A DNA stretch of 64,000 bases from Polaribacter sp. (GTDB lineage Bacteria; Bacteroidota; Bacteroidia; Flavobacteriales; Flavobacteriaceae): positions 186,001 through 250,000 of the forward strand of contig NZ_JAHEHX010000019.1 of the NCBI RefSeq assembly GCF_024639685.1, read 5' to 3'. The translations under genes and the position numbers were made by a program. Under the pieces are notes generated by a model. The model had not been told where the DNA came from. It did not search any database and worked only from the letters and a program-made list of their open reading frames with translations. Below, one piece after another: positions 52,930 through 60,714 of the stretch (position 1 is its first letter; each line of letters opens with the position of its first letter).

Positions 52930-53394
52930 TTAAAACGCTAATATCATTTTAATATTTGCTCTTTTATAATGTGAGTTTTTCTCTACAGGAATTTCTACGA
53001 ACCCCATTTTTTTATATAAATGAATAGCGGTTTCTAAAGATCTATGCGAATATAGAATAATGTTAACCCATTTCTTTTGTTTAGCAAATGCTATACAATA
53101 TTTAACCAGTTCTTTTCCAATTTTTAAACCTTGAAATTTTGGATCTACAGCCATTTTACTTAGCTCAAAAAAACTTTTTTGGTTGATAAGTGAAACTACA
53201 CCAACAATTTCGTTTTTATATTTCGCAAAGAAAATAAAGCCACCCTCAGCTATAATGTATGTATTAGGTTTGCTTAGAACCTTTTCATCATAAGGCTCTA
53301 TGTAAAAATACTTTTTTAACCAAGCAGCATTTAAATCATAAAATCGCTGTGAGAATTCCTCTTTAAAAGGTGTAATTTCTAAATCTGGGATCAT
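52930..53394 (-). CDS. GNAT-family N-acetyltransferase
   Basis: The 154-residue protein shows a complete GNAT fold with the acetyl-CoA loop KMAVDPKFQGLKIGKELVKY (about 85-104) and a final SLETAIHLYKKMGFVEIPV. The substrate is unknown. It ends three bases from the convergent aroQ stop and starts six bases after the stop of the Lnb-like gene, making it the last gene of a PorV-like/Lnb-like/GNAT operon. Confidence 0.9.
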   Translation of the reverse strand: MIPDLEITPFKEEFSQRFYDLNAAWLKKYFYIEPYDEKVLSKPNTYIIAEGGFIFFAKYKNEIVGVVSLINQKSFFELSKMAVDPKFQGLKIGKELVKYCIAFAKQKKWVNIILYSHRSLETAIHLYKKMGFVEIPVEKNSHYKRANIKMILAF

Positions 53395-53400
53395 AGCTCA

Positions 53401-54579
53401 TTAGGAATTAGAACTATAAAATTTTGATAAAAATAAATACCTCACTAAGAATAAAATCAGAAGTGGCAGTATTGCTAAAGGTATTAATTGAATTCCTGAA
53501 ATCCATATAAATGGAATCGTAGCAAGAAGTACAACTAAAAATTTAAAATATTTTGCAAACCAACCTTGTTTTCTCTTTTTAATCAATAAAAAAGCTAGCA
53601 TTAAATTTGGAGCAAATGCCCACAATGCATTAAAATTATTAGGTGTTGTAGAATGGTCTGTAAAGAACCATAAAAATATAACTAGAGTACCTAAAACGCC
53701 AGTTGAAAACAATAATATGAAATCTAAAATTATAGTTCTTGAATTATTTTTATAATCTTTAAACGTTAATAATACACCAATGACAGCTAAAATGCTAAAT
53801 ATTAATAACGGACTTAATAGTGAGCCATTTTGTTCTAGTTCTTTATACTCTAGAATTGTAGATTCTTTTTTAACTAAATCAACTGTTTCATTTTCTAATT
53901 TTCTAGTACTGTTATTAAAAATAGAATACACATAATCTGGCAAATACATATATTCTTTATATTCTGCTTTTCTATCTAATTTACTACCTAAAGCTAAATT
54001 AATACCAAAACTACCCCAAGTGTTCCAAGGTATTTCTTTATTCATTAATTGACGAAAAGACAATTCTGTTTCAATATTTTTATTACTCCAAGTTATTTTA
54101 TTGTTTAAAACCTCTTGAGTAATATCTCTTAATTTTGTTGCGCAATTATTAAAATAAGGATCGTAAAAATAAGAAGCATTATTGGGTGATGCGTTTCTTT
54201 CTAAATAAATAAAAAAGGCTTGTTTTTCTTCTACAGTTAAATTTAAGACTTGTTGTTTTACCCAACGTTTATCTTGATTATAATTTCGAAGAAAATAATC
54301 AAATTTGTACCTGCCTAATTTGTAAATTAGTTTTCCTTTGGTAAAGTTACTATAGAAATTAGGTGCACTAAAATCAAATATTCCATAATTGTAAATTAAA
54401 TCGAGTTGCAAAATGGGATCTTTAATTCGAATTGCAGAGTGCCCAAAAGCTTCATACAATTCTGTTCCAGGACCTGCAGAAATAATACTTACCTCTGAAT
54501 AAGTAGAAAGTTTTACTTGAGCTGTTGTTTTGTTGATTACAAATAGAAAGAGTAAATAAATTAAATATTTTTTTTTCAT
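53401..54579 (-). CDS. Lnb/DUF4105-family protein (probable lipoprotein N-acyltransferase)
   Basis: The 392-residue protein has a signal peptide ending TTAQ (about residue 21), a periplasmic DUF4105/Lnb domain with FGHSAIRI (H47) and NNCATKL (C146), the expected catalytic His and Cys, and then at least four membrane helices in residues 255-388. In Bacteroides a protein of this family was described as the lipoprotein N-acyltransferase Lnb, replacing Lnt, which many Bacteroidota lack. The function here is by family. Spacing of six and five bases to its neighbours shows a tight operon. Confidence 0.82.
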   Translation of the reverse strand: MKKKYLIYLLFLFVINKTTAQVKLSTYSEVSIISAGPGTELYEAFGHSAIRIKDPILQLDLIYNYGIFDFSAPNFYSNFTKGKLIYKLGRYKFDYFLRNYNQDKRWVKQQVLNLTVEEKQAFFIYLERNASPNNASYFYDPYFNNCATKLRDITQEVLNNKITWSNKNIETELSFRQLMNKEIPWNTWGSFGINLALGSKLDRKAEYKEYMYLPDYVYSIFNNSTRKLENETVDLVKKESTILEYKELEQNGSLLSPLLIFSILAVIGVLLTFKDYKNNSRTIILDFILLFSTGVLGTLVIFLWFFTDHSTTPNNFNALWAFAPNLMLAFLLIKKRKQGWFAKYFKFLVVLLATIPFIWISGIQLIPLAILPLLILFLVRYLFLSKFYSSNS

Positions 54580-54584
54580 AATTA

Positions 54585-55655
54585 CTATCTTCTAAAAAAT
54601 GAATAATCAAAAGTTAGTGAGAAGATGTTTGAAAATAAAGCATTCCCAACACTACCTATATTTGTTAAAGCATAATCTACTTGAATTCCTTTATAATTAA
54701 AACCTAGACCAAAATTAGGTTGTATGGATAATGATTTAGAATCATCAAACTCTTTTGTATACTGAAAATTACCAATTCCTAGTCTTAAATACACCAATTT
54801 TTCATAATCAAATTGTAAACCAAGAGCAGGGTCTATACTTGCTATTTCTGATGAAAAAATATCGTTGGTTTGCTCAAACCTGATATTAAAATCAAACTCA
54901 GACTGTAAGTTAAATAAACGGCCAATTTTCCAACTTTTTGCAACTCCAATTTGTAATTTAGGTTTAGTAATCTCTGTATTTTCTGGTAATTCTTGATTTT
55001 GACTAGGAATTGCATTTCGTATATTTTCAAATTCTTCTTCATCTATAGCCCAGCTATTGTAAGTTGTTGTAATATCTCTTGCCATAATTCCAAACTTCCA
55101 TGATTTTCTTTCGAATTGTAAACCAATATCAAAACCAAAACCCCATGAAGCTGCAAATTCTCCTATAATCCTTCGAATAAGTTTAGCATTTACTCCTAAT
55201 TTTAAATCTTTAAAAATTAAGTTTCTTGCATAGGAGAAATTAAAGGCATAATCAGCAGCAGAAAAAAGGCTAATCCTATTAAAATCAATATTACCATCAT
55301 TATCAATAAGAGCAGTCGTGTTTAATATATCATCAACACCAAAACGTATAATAGAAACCCCAAGTGCACTTTCTTTATCTATTGGCATTGCAAAAGCAGC
55401 ATGATTATAGTTTGCAATTCCTGCAAAATAAGAGGAGTGCATTAAAGATCCTTGATAATCTTCTATGCCAACAAGACCTGCTGGATTCCAATAACCTGAA
55501 TTCAAATTATTTGTTGTTGCAACGACGGCTTTACTCATGCCTAGTGCTGCTGCGTCTACACCAATATTAAGAAATTCATTAGAATAGTTTCGAAATGCTT
55601 GTGCATTTATGAACGCAGAAATTAGAATTATAAAAAGTAAAAATTTATGTTTCAC
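54585..55655 (-). CDS. PorV/PorQ-family outer-membrane beta-barrel protein
   Basis: The 356-residue protein starts at GTG with the signal peptide MKHKFLLFIILISAFINAQA. Typical PorV/PorQ/UPF0164 features are NIGVDAAALGMSKAVVATTN, YWNPAGLVGIEDYQ (about 57-70) and the many alternating strands of a barrel with a terminal phenylalanine (SLTFDYSFFRR). Relatives are T9SS components or FadL-like barrels. No other T9SS genes are in the window, so a direct T9SS role is only possible. It is the first gene of the operon with the Lnb-like and GNAT genes. Confidence 0.85.
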   Translation of the reverse strand: MKHKFLLFIILISAFINAQAFRNYSNEFLNIGVDAAALGMSKAVVATTNNLNSGYWNPAGLVGIEDYQGSLMHSSYFAGIANYNHAAFAMPIDKESALGVSIIRFGVDDILNTTALIDNDGNIDFNRISLFSAADYAFNFSYARNLIFKDLKLGVNAKLIRRIIGEFAASWGFGFDIGLQFERKSWKFGIMARDITTTYNSWAIDEEEFENIRNAIPSQNQELPENTEITKPKLQIGVAKSWKIGRLFNLQSEFDFNIRFEQTNDIFSSEIASIDPALGLQFDYEKLVYLRLGIGNFQYTKEFDDSKSLSIQPNFGLGFNYKGIQVDYALTNIGSVGNALFSNIFSLTFDYSFFRR

Positions 55656-55727
55656 TAACTTAAAGATAAGATATTACAAATATCGAAAAACCTGTTATAA
55701 TAACAGTTCTTTTTAACAGATATTGTT

Positions 55728-56711
55728 TTATGAATTAGCAATACCTATTTTAGTAGATATAAATTTAAAAATTCTTTCTTGTAACCAAGTATTATCCTCT
55801 TTTTTAAATGTTGAAATAAACCCACAATGACCTCCATATAGTGGTTTTTCAAAAAAGAAATACTCTGATTCTTCAGCTTCTTTGATAGGATAACATTCTT
55901 TAGATAAAAAACTATCGTCTTTAGCATTTATAAGGAGTGTTGGTACTTTAATTTTTAGAATATATGGCTTAGAACTTGCTTTCTCCCAATAATCTTCTGG
56001 ACTTTTAAATCCAAATACTGGAACTGTATATAAATGCTCAAGATGTTTAAATTTTGTAGCTTTAAGAAGTTTTACTGTATTTAATTTATATTCAGGAAAC
56101 TTTATGGATTTATCTAAAATTTTATTCTTCATGGTTTTAAAAAACACTCCCATGTAAAGCTTATTTTCAAGGTTTTCTAGTTTTTTCTCAGCAGATGCAA
56201 TGTCTATAGGTACAGAGCAAGTAATACCTCCTTTAATATTCGGAAATAAATTCCTTCCTTTTTCCCCTAAATATTTTAAAGTTAAATTTCCACCTAAACT
56301 AAATCCAATAAGAATAATATTTTTATAGGAATTTTTCTTTATTATATGTTTTACTACAAAATCGAGGTCATCTGTTTTTCCACTGTGATATGTTGCAAGT
56401 ATATTATTGTCTTCGCCACTACATCCTCTTAAGTTAAAACATACAGTATCTATGTTCTTTTTATTTAAATATTTTACATTTGATATCATGTAATGTGAAA
56501 ATGAACTACCTTCTAAACCATGAATTAATATTGCTAGTGTTGTACTATTAACTTTATAAAAATCTAGGTCTATAAAATCTTTATCCCACGTATGTAAACG
56601 CTCTCTTGTATAATTGATATGTTCTTTTAAAAATAATGGACCATATATGGTATTAAAATGTCCGTTTTTAAAAGGAATTTTAGGAGAAAAATCTGAGTCT
56701 AGTACTGGCAT
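55728..56711 (-). CDS. YheT-family alpha/beta hydrolase
   Basis: From ATG 56709-56711 the protein has 327 residues (MPVLDSDFSPKIPFKNGHFN). A TTG frame start at 56729 would overlap a near-consensus -7 box (GATATTTG on the minus strand, 56727-56734), so the shorter form is preferred. Hydrolase motifs are ILIHGLEGSS with the oxyanion-hole region, the nucleophile elbow GFSLGGN (about residue 135) and the late histidine in YGGHCGFIS. YheT relatives are uncharacterised esterases. The gene stands alone, divergent from pssA. Confidence 0.88.
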   Translation of the reverse strand: MPVLDSDFSPKIPFKNGHFNTIYGPLFLKEHINYTRERLHTWDKDFIDLDFYKVNSTTLAILIHGLEGSSFSHYMISNVKYLNKKNIDTVCFNLRGCSGEDNNILATYHSGKTDDLDFVVKHIIKKNSYKNIILIGFSLGGNLTLKYLGEKGRNLFPNIKGGITCSVPIDIASAEKKLENLENKLYMGVFFKTMKNKILDKSIKFPEYKLNTVKLLKATKFKHLEHLYTVPVFGFKSPEDYWEKASSKPYILKIKVPTLLINAKDDSFLSKECYPIKEAEESEYFFFEKPLYGGHCGFISTFKKEDNTWLQERIFKFISTKIGIANS

Positions 56712-56805
56712 ATTATAAATATACTGCAAATATCATAAATATTCAATAATATAGAAAACAACCAAATATGCTTTTATTACTTTAGCATTATCAATAAATT
56801 AAATT

Positions 56806-57543
56806 ATGAAATTAAAAAAACAGATTCCAAATTTAGTTACCTTAGGAAATCTATTTTGCGGAGTTTTAGCTACAATATATGCAGCTTCTGATGATTTTGA
56901 AGCTACAGCAGTATGTGTTGTTATTGGAATTGGTTTAGATTTTTTTGATGGATTTATTGCACGTTTATTGAAAGTGACAGGAGAATTAGGTAAGCAATTA
57001 GATTCTTTAGCAGATATGGTAACAAGTGGAGTGGTACCTGGTATTGTAATGTTTAAATTATTAAACTCAAACTTAGTTGTCATTTCTGATAATAATAACT
57101 TTCTATTAAATGGTTCTTTATTGGGTTTAATTTTAACATTAGGAGCTTGTTATAGGCTGGCAAAATTCAATTTAGACACTAGACAAACAAATTCTTTTAT
57201 TGGTTTGCCAACTCCAGCTATGTGTCTGTTTGTTATTTCGTTACCATTAATACAGACAAATACAAATATAACGTTTGTGCAAATTTTATTGTTAAACCCC
57301 TATTTTTTAGTATTTATTATTTTATTACTTACTTTTTTAATGAATGCAGAAATTTCTCTATTTTCTTTAAAATTTAAAGAATATTCTCTTAGCCATAATT
57401 ATGGAAAATATCTGTTCTTATTGGCCTCTATTCTTATGATTTTATTTTTAAACTATATTTCTATTCCACTAATAATTATTTTGTACGTCATTGTTTCTAT
57501 AACGTTAAATCATAAAAAAAGTAATTCTGTAAATAATAATTAG
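56806..57543 (+). CDS. pssA: CDP-diacylglycerol-serine O-phosphatidyltransferase
   Basis: The 245-residue membrane enzyme has the CDP-alcohol phosphotransferase signature DFFDGFIARLLKV followed by GKQLDSLADMV (about residues 45-70), with all aspartates and the arginine in place. About seven helices follow. It makes phosphatidylserine, the precursor of phosphatidylethanolamine. No psd gene is seen next to it. Confidence 0.94.
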   Translation: MKLKKQIPNLVTLGNLFCGVLATIYAASDDFEATAVCVVIGIGLDFFDGFIARLLKVTGELGKQLDSLADMVTSGVVPGIVMFKLLNSNLVVISDNNNFLLNGSLLGLILTLGACYRLAKFNLDTRQTNSFIGLPTPAMCLFVISLPLIQTNTNITFVQILLLNPYFLVFIILLLTFLMNAEISLFSLKFKEYSLSHNYGKYLFLLASILMILFLNYISIPLIIILYVIVSITLNHKKSNSVNNN

Positions 57544-57649
57544 TGTAATAGTAACCTTAACGAAAAGTATTTTTTTATAGAAAATTAACTAAAATTTAAG
57601 TAAGGGGAACAATTAAGAAGTTAAAATATTGTAATAAATTCTAGTTGTA

Positions 57650-58387
57650 TTAAAAACTTTTTTTCTTTTTTAACTCAAAGTCTTTTCCTAAATATACTTT
57701 TCTAACCATTTCATCATCAGCTAATTCCTCTGGTGTTCCTTCTTTTAGAATACTACCATTGTACATTAAATATGTTTTGTCGGTTATAGCTAATGTAGCT
57801 TGTACATCATGATCTGTTATTAAAATTCCAATATTTTTATCTTTAAGTTTGGCAACTATACTTTGAATATCTTCTACTGCAATTGGATCTACTCCTGCAA
57901 AAGGTTCGTCTAATAAAATAAAGTTTGGATCAGAGGCAAGACACCTGGCTATTTCTGTCCTTCTTCTTTCGCCACCAGATAATAAATCACCTCTATTTTT
58001 ACGAACGTGTCCAATATTAAATTCCTCTATTAGTGATTCTAGTTTGATTTTTTGTTCTTTTTTAGATAAATCTGTAAACTGTAATACAGACATTATATTA
58101 TCTTCTACTGATAATTTTCGAAAAACTGAAGCTTCTTGTGCTAAATACCCAATACCTCTTTGAGCTCTTTTGTACATAGGATCTTTGGTAATCTCTAAAT
58201 CATTCAAGAAAATGCTACCAAAATTAGGTTTTACCATGCCAACAATCATGTAAAAAGATGTTGTTTTACCTGCTCCATTTGGCCCAAGCAGACCTATGAT
58301 TTCTCCTTGCTGAACCTCTAAGGAAATACCTTTTACAACTTTCCTGTTGCCATAAAGTTTTTGAATATTATCTGCACGTAAAATCAT
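57650..58387 (-). CDS. lptB: LPS export ABC transporter ATP-binding protein
   Basis: The 245-residue ATPase powers LptFG in lipopolysaccharide extraction. Motifs are canonical: Walker A GPNGAGKTT (about 34-42), Q-loop YLAQEASVF, signature LLSGGERRRTEIARCL and Walker B FILLDEPFAGVDP, with a switch histidine in LITDHDV. This contrasts with the degenerate ABC exporter at 4.8 kb. The LptB-specific VEDNIMSVLQ block is present. No other lpt gene is adjacent. Confidence 0.95.
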   Translation of the reverse strand: MILRADNIQKLYGNRKVVKGISLEVQQGEIIGLLGPNGAGKTTSFYMIVGMVKPNFGSIFLNDLEITKDPMYKRAQRGIGYLAQEASVFRKLSVEDNIMSVLQFTDLSKKEQKIKLESLIEEFNIGHVRKNRGDLLSGGERRRTEIARCLASDPNFILLDEPFAGVDPIAVEDIQSIVAKLKDKNIGILITDHDVQATLAITDKTYLMYNGSILKEGTPEELADDEMVRKVYLGKDFELKKKKSF

Positions 58388-58465
58388 ATGTTAAAACGAC
58401 TTTCTATTTTTAGTAAAATTACCTTTTAAAATTTAAAACACTCTTAACAAGATCTTAAATAATAT

Positions 58466-58813
58466 TTATTTTTCGTTTTCTAATACTTCCCAGTACTCTA
58501 CAGCTCTCCTTAAATGTGGTATCACAATTGTACCTCCAATTAAGTTGGCTATAGATAGCGTTTCCATAACCTCATCTTTTGTAACTCCGTTTTTCATTGA
58601 TGCTTCTAGATGGTATTGTACACAATCATCACATCTTAGAACCATAGAAGCAACTAAGCCTAGTAATTCTTTAGTTTTAACAGGAAGATGACCTTCTTTA
58701 AAAGCGTTGGTATCTAAATTAAAAATCCTTTTTATAATTTTATTATCTGAAGCTATTATTTTATCGTTCATTTTTTGACGATAATCATTGAACTCTTTAA
58801 CCTTTGTTGGCAT
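58466..58813 (-). CDS. Carboxymuconolactone-decarboxylase/AhpD-like protein
   Basis: The 115-residue alpha-helical protein has the AhpD-like redox motif RCDDCVQYH (CxxC at about residues 62-65) and the family segment KELLGLVASMVLRC. AhpD relatives reduce peroxiredoxins, so a peroxide-defence role is likely, but a decarboxylase role cannot be excluded. The gene overlaps tatC by 17 bases, in the tight order kdsD-tatC-this gene. Confidence 0.9.
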   Translation of the reverse strand: MPTKVKEFNDYRQKMNDKIIASDNKIIKRIFNLDTNAFKEGHLPVKTKELLGLVASMVLRCDDCVQYHLEASMKNGVTKDEVMETLSIANLIGGTIVIPHLRRAVEYWEVLENEK

Positions 58814-59618
58814 TTTTTTCTTGATTTTTTAAAACTCTTACTGAAACTCTTATACTAATTTCATACAATATTAATATTGGTATTGCAACAATTACTTGAC
58901 TTGCAACATCTGGTGGTGTAATGATAGCTGCTAAAATTAAAACAACAACTAGTGCATGTTTTCTATACTTTCTTAAAAATGTTGGTGATATTAATCCTAT
59001 TTTCGTTAAAAAATAGATAACTACTGGCAGTTCAAATAATACTGAAACACCTAACAACATGTTAGTAACTAAACCTATATGAGATTCTAGTGTAAAACTA
59101 TTCTCAATAGCATCTGTTATTTGGTAATTGTATAAAAACTGAATAGAAATAGGAGCTATGACATAAAAACTAAAGAATACACCAATAAAAAACAGGAGAG
59201 AGGCTATAAAAATAAACCCCCTAGATTTTTTAATTTCTTTTTGTGTTAGTCCTGGAGAAATAAATCTCCAAATTTCCCAAAGTATGTATGGAAAAGATAC
59301 TACGAGTCCTAAAATTAATGAAGACCATATAGAATTCATTAATTGAGAAGTTACTTTAATACTTTGTAGTTTTTTTTCTGAAAAATTTACACTACAAAAA
59401 GAGCTATCAATTCCAAACAAATTAAAGAAATTACAAAACAATTCATAAGTAACAAAGTTGGGTTGTAAATGTGCTAACAAAAAATAAGTGTACACCTGTT
59501 TTGCAAACACGAAAAAGATAATTGCAAACAAAAAAATAGCTATGGCACTTCTAACCAAATGCCATCTTAATTCTTCTAAATGTCCTAAAAAAGACATTTC
59601 TTTTTGTTGTGTTGCCAT
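58797..59618 (-). CDS. tatC: Sec-independent protein translocase TatC
   Basis: The 273-residue protein has six membrane helices and the TatC-typical N-terminus EMSFLGHLEELRWHLVRSA, with the glutamate and arginine pair of the twin-arginine receptor site. The YILWEIWRFISPGLTQKE loop and the later FELPVVIYFL segment are also family marks. A tatA gene is not in the window. It overlaps the kdsD stop by one base (TAATG). Confidence 0.96.
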   Translation of the reverse strand: MATQQKEMSFLGHLEELRWHLVRSAIAIFLFAIIFFVFAKQVYTYFLLAHLQPNFVTYELFCNFFNLFGIDSSFCSVNFSEKKLQSIKVTSQLMNSIWSSLILGLVVSFPYILWEIWRFISPGLTQKEIKKSRGFIFIASLLFFIGVFFSFYVIAPISIQFLYNYQITDAIENSFTLESHIGLVTNMLLGVSVLFELPVVIYFLTKIGLISPTFLRKYRKHALVVVLILAAIITPPDVASQVIVAIPILILYEISIRVSVRVLKNQEKNANKG

Positions 59619-60586
59619 TAAAAAATACCTTCTTTAAGTAAGTCATGTAAGTGAACAACACCTACATATATGTTTTTAGCATCTACCACTAAAATTTGTG
59701 TAATATTGTTTACTTCTAGAGTTTCTAGAGCTTCTATAGCCATAGCTTCCATTGAAATGGATTTAGGGTTTTTACCCATAATGTCTTTTGCTCTAAAATC
59801 TTGAATATTTGAATTTTTATTCAACATTCTTCTAATATCTCCATCGGTTACAATACCAACAATTTCTTTGTTTTTAACGACAGCAGTAACCCCTAATCTT
59901 TTTTCAGAGATTTCAACAATAACTCTAGAGATGGTATCATCTTCAAAAACTTGTGGTACTTCATTATTTTTTATTAAGTCAGAAACACGTAAATATAATC
60001 TTTTACCTAGTGCACCACCAGGATGATATTTTGCAAAATCGTTGTGTGTAAAACCTTTTAAATCTAATAAACAAACAGCAAGTGCATCTCCCATAACAAG
60101 TTGTGCGGTTGTACTTGTTGTTGGAGCTAAATTGTTAGGACAGGCTTCTTTTTCAATATATGTATTTAAAACAAAGTCTGCATTTGTACCTAAAAAAGAA
60201 TCTACATTTCCTGTGATTGCAATGACTTTGTTTCCATAATTTTGAATTAATGGAAGTAAAACTTTAATTTCTGGGGTGTTACCGCTTTTAGAAATACAAA
60301 TAACAACATCATCTTCTAGTACATTTCCTAAATCTCCATGAATAGCATCAGCAGCGTGCATAAATACTGCTGGTGTTCCAGTAGAATTAAAAGTAGCAAC
60401 AATCTTTGTTCCAATATTAGCGCTTTTACCAATACCAGTTACAATAACTCTTCCTTTTGAATTTTGAATACAGTGTATTGCATTTTCAAAATTGTGATCC
60501 AAGAGATGTGCAATATTAGCTATGGCTTTACTTTCTGCTAAAATAGTTTGTTTAGCACTATCAATTATTGTTGAATTATTTTTCAA
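59618..60586 (-). CDS. kdsD: Arabinose-5-phosphate isomerase (KpsF/KdsD family)
   Basis: The 322-residue protein starts at TTG; no other usable start lies before the SIS domain. The SIS domain spans about 35-170 (VTGIGKSANIGTKIV, ICISKSGNTPEIKVLL), followed by two CBS motifs (about 200-320). It isomerises ribulose-5-phosphate to arabinose-5-phosphate for Kdo in lipid A core synthesis. It heads the kdsD-tatC-AhpD-like operon, divergent from recQ. Confidence 0.94.
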   Translation of the reverse strand: MKNNSTIIDSAKQTILAESKAIANIAHLLDHNFENAIHCIQNSKGRVIVTGIGKSANIGTKIVATFNSTGTPAVFMHAADAIHGDLGNVLEDDVVICISKSGNTPEIKVLLPLIQNYGNKVIAITGNVDSFLGTNADFVLNTYIEKEACPNNLAPTTSTTAQLVMGDALAVCLLDLKGFTHNDFAKYHPGGALGKRLYLRVSDLIKNNEVPQVFEDDTISRVIVEISEKRLGVTAVVKNKEIVGIVTDGDIRRMLNKNSNIQDFRAKDIMGKNPKSISMEAMAIEALETLEVNNITQILVVDAKNIYVGVVHLHDLLKEGIF

Positions 60587-60714
60587 GTTTTATATTTTTT
60601 TCAGAATAAAAAAAAGTTATATATTTAGGTATGTAAAACCTAGGCAAATTTACTATAAAATTAGCTTACAACAAACTATAATAGTTTTAGGTTTTTTAAC
60701 AAATAAACATTTAT

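Noticed and set aside
56799..57083. A 94-codon minus-strand frame
   Set aside because: It overlaps pssA on the other strand, including the CDP-alcohol signature.
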